From NCBI GenBank assembly GCA_030123645.1, contig JASJYE010000013.1, positions 1 through 16,064 of the forward strand: a DNA stretch of 16,064 nucleotides, written 5' to 3'. The notes under the pieces were generated by a model, which did not search any database, had not been told where the DNA came from, and worked only from the letters and a program-made list of their open reading frames with translations. The stretch's first letter is position 1; every line of letters begins with the position of its first letter. This DNA is from Candidatus Hydrogenedentota bacterium (GTDB taxonomy: Bacteria > Hydrogenedentota > Hydrogenedentia > Hydrogenedentales > GCA-2746185). This document shows, piece by piece, positions 6,480 through 14,822 of the stretch. The position numbers and the translations under genes were made by a program.

Positions 6480-7876
6480 GCGGCATGGCCTGGACCTACA
6501 CGATTTCAGATCTCGCCCGCATGACCGGTGGCGAGGCCAGAGACGGGGGGGACGTGTCCTTCCATCGCTTCTCCACGGACACGCGCACACTCGAGAAGGG
6601 TGACATATTTCTTGCGCTGACCGGCGAGAATTTCGACGGCAACCGCTTCGTGGAAGAAGCCTTCGCGAAAGGCGCCGCCGCGGCCGTGACGAAGGCGGCG
6701 AGTGACGCCGGCCCGTGCGTGATTGTCGACGATCCGCTTCAGGCCCTTCAGCGCTTCGCCCAATGCCATCGCGAGCACTTCGAGATTCCCGTCATCGCCA
6801 TCACCGGCACCTGCGGCAAGACCTCGAGCAAAGATCTTGTCGCGGCCGTATTAGAGACGCGCTACAAGGTCGTGAAGACGAAAGGAAATCTCAATAACGA
6901 GATCGGTCTGCCCCTATCGCTCCTTGAAATCGACGCCGGCACGGAAGCCGCCGTGATCGAAATGGGCGCAAACCATCGAGGGGACATCGCGCAGCTCTGC
7001 GGAATCGCCAAGCCGACTGAAGCGGCCATTACCATGATCGCCGAAGCGCACCTCGAGGGCTTCGGAACGCTCGAAGACGTCGCCGAGGCGAAGGGAGAGA
7101 TCGCCGATGGCCTTCCGGACTCGGGTCTGTTCTATGTGAACTTGGACGATCCCCGCTGCGTCAGGATCGCGGAAAACTTTTCGGGTCGCACCGTTTCCTT
7201 CGGCACTGCAGGTGACGTAGCACTCGAATCATGCGTCTTCAACGAAGCGGGGGAGATGGATCTCCGTGTGCGGCCCGTGGGCGAGTTGGTGTTACCCTTA
7301 CATGCGCGCGCACACGCTGCGAACGTCCTCCTCGCGATCGCCGTCGGGCTTCAGCATGATGTCGTCTCATTCGAAGGGCCCCTCCGTCGTGCGTGCCTGG
7401 AATCCACGCGCTTCAAGGTGTTGACCATCGGTCCGTTGGAGATCATCGACGACAGCTACAATTCAAACCCGCCCTCGGTGAGGGCCGCGTTGGAGGCGCT
7501 ACGCGACAGGCCGGTTGCCGGCGCGCGGATGGCTGCCCTCGGGGACATGCTCGAGCTTGGGAAATACGCGGATGAGTTGCACGAGGCGGTCGGCGCCTTC
7601 GCGGGCGCATGCGGCGTGGAGCGTCTTTTCGTGCGCGGTGACCATGCTCAGGCGACCTTAAAAGGGGCCCGTGCCGCGGGTGTTGCTAAGGTTCAAGTCA
7701 TTGATACACATGAAGATATGGCCGAGGTCATCGCCCATTGTGCGGGCCCAGGCGACACCTTGTTGGTCAAAGGCTCCCGCGGCATGACGATGGAGAAAGT
7801 CATCGAATCGCTGCGCTCTTGTTACGACGAAGCCGCACACGTGAGTCCCGCCTCCGAGCGCGCCCAAAGGATGTAG
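6476..7876 (+). CDS. murF: UDP-MurNAc-tripeptide--D-Ala-D-Ala ligase
   Basis: Mur ligase that completes UDP-MurNAc-pentapeptide by adding D-Ala-D-Ala. Seen: the N-terminal DTRTLEKGDIFLAL substrate-binding element, the P-loop GTCGKTSS (111-118, K115; Cys where Asn is usual), KGNLNNEIGLPLSLL, EMGANHRGDI, YNSNPPS, GDMLELG and VKGSRGMTMEKV, all MurF hallmarks. Length 466 is normal. The GTG at 6476 overlaps the murE stop in a GTGA arrangement; an ATG at 6485 is the alternative start and would remove three residues. The stop codon is followed at once by the mraY ATG. Confidence 0.95.
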   Translation: MSGMAWTYTISDLARMTGGEARDGGDVSFHRFSTDTRTLEKGDIFLALTGENFDGNRFVEEAFAKGAAAAVTKAASDAGPCVIVDDPLQALQRFAQCHREHFEIPVIAITGTCGKTSSKDLVAAVLETRYKVVKTKGNLNNEIGLPLSLLEIDAGTEAAVIEMGANHRGDIAQLCGIAKPTEAAITMIAEAHLEGFGTLEDVAEAKGEIADGLPDSGLFYVNLDDPRCVRIAENFSGRTVSFGTAGDVALESCVFNEAGEMDLRVRPVGELVLPLHARAHAANVLLAIAVGLQHDVVSFEGPLRRACLESTRFKVLTIGPLEIIDDSYNSNPPSVRAALEALRDRPVAGARMAALGDMLELGKYADELHEAVGAFAGACGVERLFVRGDHAQATLKGARAAGVAKVQVIDTHEDMAEVIAHCAGPGDTLLVKGSRGMTMEKVIESLRSCYDEAAHVSPASERAQRM

Positions 7877-9349
7877 ATGCTCTATTATTTGGCCAAGGAA
7901 TTGACCCCAGAATTCGGTTTTCTAAATATCTTCAGCTACCACACGGTACGCGCCGCCGGCGCGCTCTTCACGGGGTTTCTGCTTAGCCTTATCCTCGGGC
8001 CGAAGCTTATCAACTACCTCCGTGCGCTCAAAATCGGCCAGATCATCAAAAAGGATCACGTGGACGATCTGCATGCGCTGCACAAGGAAAAGGCCGGCAC
8101 ACCGACCATGGGCGGCGTGCTGATCATTGTGACCACGACGATTTCGCTTCTCTTGTGGAGCCGCTTTACCGACCGCCTGCTTCTCGTGGCGTTGGGAATG
8201 CTCCTGCTCCTCGGCGCAGTCGGCTTTCTCGACGACTTTATTAAGCTGCGCCGCAAACACAACGACGGCCTGAGCGCCCGCGCAAAATTCTCAGGTCAGA
8301 TCCTCGCGGGGGCGCTGCTTGGCGCCTATGTCATGGCGTATCCGATCACATACGGCGCCTCGTACCTCAAGGAGAACGATGTCGCCGATTGGGACGGCCT
8401 CATGACAGCTTTCCGGGATGAGTCCGGCAGCGATCCCTCGACGCGGCTCGGGAAGTTCGGCTCAGCGCTCACGCCGGAATTGCGCGACGACCTCGCCAAC
8501 GCGCCCAGCGATCCAGAGACGCGCATCGCGCTGCTTGACGAATTGAACCTTGTGATGGAGCGGCGGGGCCTTTACGACGAGGCCCTTTGGCGTGATTCAA
8601 GCCTGAACGGCGAATCGCACGCCATGCTCGCCAAAGGCCTCGATAGCCTTAGCGACCGCCACTTGCTCCGCTTCAACCGATTGCTCTTCGAGGCCGCCGC
8701 GCCCAGCCTCGTGGTCAAGAGCATCCGAAACCTGCAGACGAAAGTAGCCGTACCGGGCTTCAAAGACACCATGATCCCAATGGGGCTGTTCTATATCGCC
8801 TTCGTAACCTTGATTATCGTGGCGACTTCTAACACCGTCAACCTCACCGACGGCCTCGACGGCCTCGCGGTTGGCGCTAGCGTCGTCTCGCTATCCGCCT
8901 TTACGGCGATCGCCTATATTGTCAGCCGCGCCGACTGGTCGAGCTACCTCTTTCTGACCTATATTCCGGAGGCGAGCGAGTTGACGGTCTTCGGCTCGGC
9001 GCTCCTGGGGACCGGCCTAGGTTTCCTGTGGTACAACGCGCACCCCGCCGAGCTGTTCATGGGCGACACGGGCTCGCTTGCGCTCGGAGGCGCCATGGGC
9101 ACGCTGGCCGTGCTGACAAAACAAGAACTTTTGTTGCCGATCGTAGGCGGCTTGTTTGTGCTCGAAGGCCTAAGTGTCATCCTCCAAGTGGGCTCCTACA
9201 AACTGCGCGGTAAACGCATATTCAAGATGGCCCCTTTGCACCACCATTTTGAATTGATGGGATGGTCCGAAAGCAAAGTTACGATCCGATTTTGGATCCT
9301 TGCGTTTATGTTCGCACTGTTGAGCCTAGCCACCCTCAAACTTCGCTGA
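7877..9349 (+). CDS. mraY: Phospho-N-acetylmuramoyl-pentapeptide transferase with large periplasmic insertion
   Basis: Integral membrane enzyme that transfers phospho-MurNAc-pentapeptide to undecaprenyl phosphate, making lipid I. Catalytic signatures are all present: KAGTPTMGG (72-80), D119-D120 with K123, NLTDGLDGLA (322-331), ELFMGDTGS (392-400) and PLHHHFELMG (453-462). At 490 residues it is some 130 longer than E. coli MraY (360). The excess lies between the span ending near 160 and VPGFKDTMIPMGLFY (292-306), i.e. the loop that in MraY structures joins TM4 and TM5 on the periplasmic side. The added part (about 163-288) is charged, Cys-free and looks mainly helical. The ATG abuts the murF stop with no gap. 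Confidence 0.95.
   Translation: MLYYLAKELTPEFGFLNIFSYHTVRAAGALFTGFLLSLILGPKLINYLRALKIGQIIKKDHVDDLHALHKEKAGTPTMGGVLIIVTTTISLLLWSRFTDRLLLVALGMLLLLGAVGFLDDFIKLRRKHNDGLSARAKFSGQILAGALLGAYVMAYPITYGASYLKENDVADWDGLMTAFRDESGSDPSTRLGKFGSALTPELRDDLANAPSDPETRIALLDELNLVMERRGLYDEALWRDSSLNGESHAMLAKGLDSLSDRHLLRFNRLLFEAAAPSLVVKSIRNLQTKVAVPGFKDTMIPMGLFYIAFVTLIIVATSNTVNLTDGLDGLAVGASVVSLSAFTAIAYIVSRADWSSYLFLTYIPEASELTVFGSALLGTGLGFLWYNAHPAELFMGDTGSLALGGAMGTLAVLTKQELLLPIVGGLFVLEGLSVILQVGSYKLRGKRIFKMAPLHHHFELMGWSESKVTIRFWILAFMFALLSLATLKLR
8363..8740 (+). other. Insertion segment within mraY (residues about 163-288)
   Basis: This in-frame part of mraY has no counterpart in the E. coli enzyme, where only a short loop of about 15 residues joins the two membrane spans. 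The encoded stretch contains repeated acidic and basic residues, several likely amphipathic helices (for example LTPELRDDLANA and ETRIALLDELNLVMERR) and no membrane span. Reading frame and codon style continue smoothly on both sides, so it looks like a stable part of the protein, not a recent insertion or a sequencing error. Its function is unknown. Confidence 0.75.
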
Positions 9350-9356
9350 GATCGCC

Positions 9357-10751
9357 ATGGATGTAAAGAACAAAAAAGTAACCGTTGTCGGGATAGGCCG
9401 CACCTCCATGGCACTCATTCGCCTGCTCCTACGCGAGGGCGCCATGCCTTACGTCACCGATGCGTCGAAGGCGGCCGCATTGCAGCCGATGAGGGAGCAG
9501 CTCGAGGAACTCGGCGTCCCTTACGAATGCGGTGGCCACAGCAGCAGCGCCTTCGAAGACACCGCGCTGGTCATCCCCAGCCCGGGCGTTCCTCCGTCCA
9601 TAGAGCCGATCGGGCAGGCCGTCGAAGCCGGCGCAGCCTGCATCAGCGAGATGGAATTCGCCTTTCCGTATTGCCGCTCAAAGATCATCGCCGTAACGGG
9701 CACAAACGGCAAGACCACCACGACCGAACTGATCCGGCACATGATCTACGCTTGCGGACACACCGTCCTACTCGCCGGCAACAACGATTTGCCCTTCTCC
9801 GAAGCGGTGATGGTTGAGCCCGCGCCGGAATTTATCGTCCTCGAAGTAAGCAGCTATCAACTCGAACTCATTGAAACCTTTCACCCGTGGATCGGCGTCT
9901 TGCTCAATCTAAGCGAAGACCACCTTGCGCGCCACGGGACCATGGAAGAATACGCCTCGGCGAAGGCAAATTTGTTCGCCCATCAAGGGCCCGGCGAAAT
10001 CGCCATCGTGAATGCTGACGATCCCTTGTGCAGCGGGTTTGCCCAGAGACGCGCCGGAACGTGCGGCCTCGTATTAGTGCCCGTGCATCGTTTCAGCGTA
10101 TCGCAACGGCTGGAGACGGGCCTCTGGCTGGACGGCGATACCATCCGGAATGGGGATACGGCCATCGCGGAGAGGGGCGACGTGCATCTCCCGGGGCCTC
10201 ACAACCTCGAGAACGTCCTCGCCGCATTGGCCGTCATGTCCATAGGGGACTTCCGCTGGGACAAGGTTATCGAAGGCCTTCGCTGCTTCGAGGGCGTCGA
10301 GCACCGCCTCGAGCGCGTCGCTTCCATCGACGGCGTAGACTACATCAACGATTCCAAGTCGACGAATCTGGACAGCCTCAAGGCAGCCCTCGAAAGTTTC
10401 GACGGCCCCCTGGTGCTCATCGCGGGAGGACGCGGCAAAGGCAGTGACTATGCCTCATTGCGTGGGCCTGTGGCGCAGCGCGTCTCGACCCTAATTACCA
10501 TGGGCGAAGACGCCCCACTCATCGAAGACGCCCTCGCGGGCGAGGTCCCGGCCCTCCGCGCCGCGGACATGGCCGACGCGGTCGCGAAAGCAGCGCAGGC
10601 GGCGCCAGCGGGCGGTGTCGTCCTGCTCTCGCCGGGCTGCGCAAGCTTCGATATGTATTCCAACTTCGAGGAACGGGGCCGTGACTTCAAACGCGCTGTC
10701 GGAGAGCTTCGGCCCCCACGGCACGGCGCCACCGAGCGCATGACGGCCTAA
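9357..10751 (+). CDS. murD: UDP-MurNAc-L-alanine--D-glutamate ligase
   Basis: Cytoplasmic Mur ligase that adds D-glutamate to UDP-MurNAc-L-Ala. Seen: the N-terminal Rossmann-like element VVGIGRTSMAL (10-20), the P-loop TGTNGKTTT (114-122, K119), LEVSSYQLE, LNLSEDHLARHGTMEEYASAK with the carbamylation-type lysine, HNLENVLAALA, EHRLE, the NDSKSTN motif and LLSPGCASFDMYSNFEERG near the C terminus, all typical of MurD. Length 464 is near the family norm. It starts 7 bp after mraY and ends 3 bp before ftsW. Ribosome-binding sequence is poor, suggesting coupled translation. Confidence 0.96.
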   Translation: MDVKNKKVTVVGIGRTSMALIRLLLREGAMPYVTDASKAAALQPMREQLEELGVPYECGGHSSSAFEDTALVIPSPGVPPSIEPIGQAVEAGAACISEMEFAFPYCRSKIIAVTGTNGKTTTTELIRHMIYACGHTVLLAGNNDLPFSEAVMVEPAPEFIVLEVSSYQLELIETFHPWIGVLLNLSEDHLARHGTMEEYASAKANLFAHQGPGEIAIVNADDPLCSGFAQRRAGTCGLVLVPVHRFSVSQRLETGLWLDGDTIRNGDTAIAERGDVHLPGPHNLENVLAALAVMSIGDFRWDKVIEGLRCFEGVEHRLERVASIDGVDYINDSKSTNLDSLKAALESFDGPLVLIAGGRGKGSDYASLRGPVAQRVSTLITMGEDAPLIEDALAGEVPALRAADMADAVAKAAQAAPAGGVVLLSPGCASFDMYSNFEERGRDFKRAVGELRPPRHGATERMTA

Positions 10752-10754
10752 ACG

Positions 10755-11864
10755 ATGAGACGCGAATCCACCCTCTTGTTGACCACCGTCCTGGCACTCG
10801 TAATGATCGGCGTCATCATGGTCTATAGCGCAAGCGCGGCATATGCGTCGGCGGAAGAGCGCCTTTTCCGGCAATTGCTCTACGTCGCCCTAGGCCTGGC
10901 CGTCCTTTTTCTAGCAATCCACTTCGATTACCGAAGGCTCGCCCAGCCGTTCTTGTTCCGATTTCTTGTGCTACTCTCGCTTGCCCTTCTCGTGCTCGTA
11001 CTGATCCCGGGGATCGGTGTCGCGCGCGGCGGCGCGCAACGATGGATCGAAATCAGCGGTTTCTCCTTTCAACCTTCGGAATTCGCCAAGTTTTCGCTCC
11101 TGCTCCTGCTTGCCGTGAAGCTCTCGCAGAACCGGGAGCAAATCAAAAGCTTCACCCACGGCTATCTCCCGTGCGTCCTGATCATCCTGACCTTCGCCGG
11201 GCTGATCCTCGCCGAGCGCGACCTCGGCACGCCCGTAGTCCTATGCGCGGCCGGATTTTTCATGCTGCTCCTGGCCGGCGCCCCGCTTCGGTACCTGGTG
11301 CCCAGCATCATTCCGGCGGCTCTGGCCGTGTACGTGCTTTCGATCACGAGCGAATATCGATACAGGCGATTAACCGCATTCCTCGATCCCTGGAGCCACA
11401 GCGATCGAGAGGGCTATCAGCTTATCCAGTCCATGAACGCCTTCGTGAAAGGGTCCATGTGGGGGCTTGGGCCGGGAGGCGGCGAACAGAAATTGTTCTA
11501 TCTCCCCGCAGCGCATACCGACTTTATTTTCGCAGTCTGGGGCGAGGAGACCGGGCTCATCGGCTCGCTCTTCCTGATAGGATTGTTCGTGCTGCTCCTC
11601 TTTCTCTCATTGCGGATCGCCCTACACGCGCCGGACCTCTTTGGGACCCTGCTCGCCTCGGGCATCGCCTCGCTCATCGTCTTTCAGGCGGCCTTCAACA
11701 TGGCAGTCGCGACGGGCCTTCTGCCGACAAAAGGTCTTCCGCTTCCCTTTATCAGCCACGGCGGCACCTCGCTCATCGTCTTCATGGGCCTCATGGGTAT
11801 CGTCATAAACATTGGGACGCAAGCCACCGCGACCTCGAGAGTACGCCCCGCGACCGCCCATTGA
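10755..11864 (+). CDS. ftsW: Septal peptidoglycan glycosyltransferase (SEDS family)
   Basis: FtsW polymerises lipid II into glycan strands at the septum, working as a pair with the class B PBP encoded upstream. The protein is highly hydrophobic with about ten predicted membrane spans. SEDS signatures seen include QPSEFAKFSLLL, ERDLGTPVVL (with the conserved Asp), AHTDFIFAVWGEETGLIG and the C-terminal PFISHGGTSLIVFMGLMGI. Length 369 is normal. RodA is the alternative SEDS member, but the position between murD and murG is that of ftsW. It begins 3 bp after murD and is followed by a 45-bp gap before murG, the longest gap after ftsI. Confidence 0.93.
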   Translation: MRRESTLLLTTVLALVMIGVIMVYSASAAYASAEERLFRQLLYVALGLAVLFLAIHFDYRRLAQPFLFRFLVLLSLALLVLVLIPGIGVARGGAQRWIEISGFSFQPSEFAKFSLLLLLAVKLSQNREQIKSFTHGYLPCVLIILTFAGLILAERDLGTPVVLCAAGFFMLLLAGAPLRYLVPSIIPAALAVYVLSITSEYRYRRLTAFLDPWSHSDREGYQLIQSMNAFVKGSMWGLGPGGGEQKLFYLPAAHTDFIFAVWGEETGLIGSLFLIGLFVLLLFLSLRIALHAPDLFGTLLASGIASLIVFQAAFNMAVATGLLPTKGLPLPFISHGGTSLIVFMGLMGIVINIGTQATATSRVRPATAH

Positions 11865-11909
11865 CGACGCCCGAGGATGTGGGGCAGATAGGGAGCCTAT
11901 ACAAACGCT

Positions 11910-13010
11910 ATGCGTGTCATGATTACCGGCGGCGGCACAGCCGGGCATACATCGCCCGCTGTCGCCATCATAGAGGAGTTACAGAAAAGAGATCCGCGTC
12001 TTCAATTGCAATGGGTCGGATGCCGAGGCAGCGTCGAGCAGCGCGTCTGCGCAACACTCTCCATCCCCTTCCGCAAGGTCCCCGTCCGCGGGTGGCCCCG
12101 CACAGGCATCCTGCGGCGTTTGTGGGCACTGATCACGCTGGGATTTGGCGTGCTCCACTGCGTGTTTCTCCTGCGATCCTTTCGGCCGCAGGTTATCATC
12201 GGGGTTGGCGGCTACGTCTCCGTGCCGCTCACCTGGCTTGCGCAACGCTTCGGCATCGCCACCATTCTGCACGAGCAGAACAAACAACTCGGACTCGCCA
12301 ACCGCCTCCTCGCGCCCAAGGCCCAAAAACTCCTGCTCAGCTTTCCGGACACGAAAGGAGGGTATCCCGAAGACCGGGCGCTGGTCGTCGGCAACCCCGT
12401 GCGCCAGGGATTTTTGGACCCTCCGGAACGTGCAGCGGCTTGCGCAGCTCTTGAACTCGACCCCGCCATTCCCGTCGTGCTCGTGTGCGGCGGCAGCCAA
12501 GGCGCACACACGTTGAACCAGGCCATGGAGGAGGCGCTCCAGCACTTCGGGCCCGAAGAGGCGCAATTCATATGGATGACAGGAAAGACGGAGGTCACCC
12601 GTGCCCGTAGAACGGCCCTGCGCTCCAAGGCCGCTGTCACGGTGCACGCCTTCATCGACGACATGGTGACAGCGTGCTCAGCCGCAACGGTCATGGTCAG
12701 CCGCGCCGGGGCCTCGAGTACCGCCGAAATTGCGTCGCTCGGAAAGCCGTCGATCCTGGTGCCTTACCCCTTCGCCACCGACAACCACCAAGAAGTGAAC
12801 GCGAAGGCCTTTGAAGACGCGGGGGCCGCCGTGCTTATCCTGGACTCCGAGTGCACAGGTCCGCGCTTGCTTGAAGAATTGCGCGCGATGCTGGCCGATG
12901 CCCCACGCCTCAAGCGCATGGGCGAAGCCGCACGCACGCTCGCGAAACCCGTGGCCGTAGAGACGATAGTCGAAACGATATTCTCCGTTTCCTTTGAAGA
13001 GGCGAGCTAA
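11910..13010 (+). CDS. murG: UDP-GlcNAc--MurNAc-pentapeptide-lipid GlcNAc transferase
   Basis: MurG is a GT-B glycosyltransferase on the inner face of the membrane that converts lipid I to lipid II. Seen: the N-terminal glycine loop GGGTAGHTSP (7-16; Ala replaces the second Gly of the usual TGGH), GVGGYVSVP, LHEQN, GNPVR, CGGSQGAHTLNQ and VSRAGASSTAEIASLGKPSILVPYPFATDNHQ with the UDP-GlcNAc-binding residues. Length 366 is normal. The start MRVMITGGG matches the family start; a GGGAG lies upstream but about 16 nt away. The stop codon is followed directly by the GTG of the macro-domain gene. Confidence 0.96.
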   Translation: MRVMITGGGTAGHTSPAVAIIEELQKRDPRLQLQWVGCRGSVEQRVCATLSIPFRKVPVRGWPRTGILRRLWALITLGFGVLHCVFLLRSFRPQVIIGVGGYVSVPLTWLAQRFGIATILHEQNKQLGLANRLLAPKAQKLLLSFPDTKGGYPEDRALVVGNPVRQGFLDPPERAAACAALELDPAIPVVLVCGGSQGAHTLNQAMEEALQHFGPEEAQFIWMTGKTEVTRARRTALRSKAAVTVHAFIDDMVTACSAATVMVSRAGASSTAEIASLGKPSILVPYPFATDNHQEVNAKAFEDAGAAVLILDSECTGPRLLEELRAMLADAPRLKRMGEAARTLAKPVAVETIVETIFSVSFEEAS

Positions 13011-13550
13011 GTGAACAGCGCATCCCTCGATGTCGGAGACGCGCGCATCGAAGTCGTGCGCGGCGACATCACCAAAGAAAACCTCGACGCCATCGTGAAC
13101 GCCGCAAACAGCTCTCTCCTGGGCGGCGGCGGTGTCGACGGCGCGATCCATAGCGCGGGCGGTGCGAAAATTCTGGAAGAATGCCGCCGCCTCGGAGGCT
13201 GCGCGACCGGCGACGCGAAGATTACCACGGCGGGCAACCTGCCGGCCCGCTTCGTCATACACACCGTTGGTCCCGTGTACCGAGACGGGAAGGCCGGCGA
13301 GGCCGAGTTGCTCGCGAGCTGTTTTAGGCAAAGTATCGAGGTGGCCGAAGAGCACGGACTACGGAGTCTTGCGTTTCCGGCGATAAGCTGCGGCGTGTAC
13401 GGCTACCCTATTTCGCAGGCGGCCCCCATCGCCATTGAAACCGTCCGGGCGGCCCTGGAACGCACGCGAAGCGTCAAATTGGCCCGCTTCGTTCTATTCA
13501 GCGAAGCGGATTACAGCACCTTCGAAGAGGCGCTGAACGCGTTATCTTGA
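13011..13550 (+). CDS. Macro-domain protein, MacroD/YmdB type (probable ADP-ribose deacylase)
   Basis: A 179-residue single macro domain of the MacroD/YmdB group, which binds ADP-ribose and typically hydrolyses O-acetyl-ADP-ribose or removes mono-ADP-ribose from acidic residues. Seen: RGDIT (17-21), NAANSSLLGGGGVDGAIH (30-47, the ligand-binding loop), GCATGDAKIT (63-72), LPARFVIHTVGP (77-88) and the second loop AISCGVYGYP (124-133). The catalytic-loop pattern is intact, so it is probably active. GTG at 13011 abuts the murG stop, so it is very likely cotranscribed and translationally coupled with the cell-wall genes. No ADP-ribosyltransferase is seen nearby. It is the last plus-strand gene of the cluster. 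Confidence 0.9.
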   Translation: MNSASLDVGDARIEVVRGDITKENLDAIVNAANSSLLGGGGVDGAIHSAGGAKILEECRRLGGCATGDAKITTAGNLPARFVIHTVGPVYRDGKAGEAELLASCFRQSIEVAEEHGLRSLAFPAISCGVYGYPISQAAPIAIETVRAALERTRSVKLARFVLFSEADYSTFEEALNALS

Positions 13551-13577
13551 GCGGGCGGTCATTGCCACAGCACGCCC

Positions 13578-14798
13578 TTAGCGGAATGTGAACGGGGACG
13601 TATCCACTTCATTGTGGCAGGCATCGTACCACGCCTCCACATGATCGCCCAGTTCGATTCGCTCCATGTGAAATGTATCAAAGGGGCTGGTGAGCATAAT
13701 TGCGTCCCCGTCATTGCCCTCGCAGAAATAATTCGCCACATGAAGCGCCGTTACCACCGAGAACTGTTCCTCCTCGCACCCTGACGGGATGCTGTGAAAC
13801 GTAATGGCTTCCGTGATCGTATCCGGAAGGCCCCAGAGCTCCATCAAGTATCCACCGACCTCCGCGTGTGTCGCGCCGAAAAGCTCCTTCTCCGCGTCGA
13901 TGAGCAGTTCACCGTTTTCCTGCGCCATACGAAGGGCCTCGCCGAATTCCTCGGTCTTCTTCGTGGCCAATATGATCTGTCCGATGTCATGGAGCAGGCC
14001 CGCGGTAAAGGCGTCATCGGCCATCTTCTGGCTATCGGACTCCATGAGCACGATCTTTTTGGCAAAGGCCGCGACTTTCAGACTGTGGTTCCACAGCACC
14101 TCCAATTGGAAGTTCTCCGGCAATTGGTCCTTCTCCGCAGGTTGAAAGGCCTCCGCCGCGAGCACCAGGTTCCGAAGGTTGCTCAGCCCTAGTAAGGTCG
14201 CCGCTTCCACCACATTAGAGACCTGCTGACGTAACCCGTAGGTGGACGAGTTGACGATCTGCAACACTTTCGCGGTCATGCCCGCGTCCTTCTCAATGAT
14301 CGCCGCCACCCGCTCCACCGAAGGCTTTTCCGTTTGCATTTCGCGGAGTATTTCACGGTACAGCTCCGGTACCGAAGGCACGCCCCCCATCTCCAGCAGC
14401 AATTGCTTGATGCCGCTCTTCTCGAGTTGATCGCGTAGGGCAAAGGCGCGAAGGATGAGTTGCATCAACAACTGCGGGTCGAAGGGTTTTACCAGGAACT
14501 GGTGAACGATCATCGCCGTCCGCACCACAGAGCCACTACCCGGTGAGCCTGAGAGCGCAAACCGGATAGTCTCCGGATACTTCTCCATGACTTCCGCGAG
14601 AAATTCGCTCCCGTGCATTCCCGGCATCTGCATGTCCGAGATGACAATATCAAAGGGCTCCTCTCGCGCCATGAGCTCCAGCGCCTCTTCGCCGCTTGTG
14701 CTGAAGACCATTTCCCACTGCCGTCGCATGGGGCGGAGCATGCGCTTCATAGCCTGACCCACATTCATGTCATCGTCCACAAAGATAATGCGCTTCAT
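13578..14798 (-). CDS. Response regulator with HDOD output domain
   Basis: A 406-residue two-domain regulator. The N-terminal receiver (about 1-120) has the acidic pocket D8-D-D10, phospho-acceptor D55 (ISDMQMPG) and K104 (FLVKPFD). The C-terminal HDOD domain starts near 135 (LLLEMGGVPSVPELY) and shows IIEKDAGMTAKVLQIVNSSTYG, WNHSLKVA (H238), LLHDIGQIIL (H270-D271) and THAEVGGYL. HDOD proteins are signalling outputs whose biochemical activity is mostly unknown. The HD pair is retained here, which some HDOD proteins lose. The gene lies 24 bp downstream of the HD-GYP regulator in the same direction and converges on the macro gene with a 27-bp gap. Confidence 0.92.
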   Translation of the reverse strand: MKRIIFVDDDMNVGQAMKRMLRPMRRQWEMVFSTSGEEALELMAREEPFDIVISDMQMPGMHGSEFLAEVMEKYPETIRFALSGSPGSGSVVRTAMIVHQFLVKPFDPQLLMQLILRAFALRDQLEKSGIKQLLLEMGGVPSVPELYREILREMQTEKPSVERVAAIIEKDAGMTAKVLQIVNSSTYGLRQQVSNVVEAATLLGLSNLRNLVLAAEAFQPAEKDQLPENFQLEVLWNHSLKVAAFAKKIVLMESDSQKMADDAFTAGLLHDIGQIILATKKTEEFGEALRMAQENGELLIDAEKELFGATHAEVGGYLMELWGLPDTITEAITFHSIPSGCEEEQFSVVTALHVANYFCEGNDGDAIMLTSPFDTFHMERIELGDHVEAWYDACHNEVDTSPFTFR

Positions 14799-14822
14799 GT
14801 TTCTAGTCTCTTTTTCCAGCGG

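Noticed and set aside
13551..13577. Bidirectional terminator in the convergent gap (GGGCG 13553-13557 with CGCCC 13573-13577)
   Set aside because: Only 5 bp with a 15-nt loop and no T-tract on either strand.
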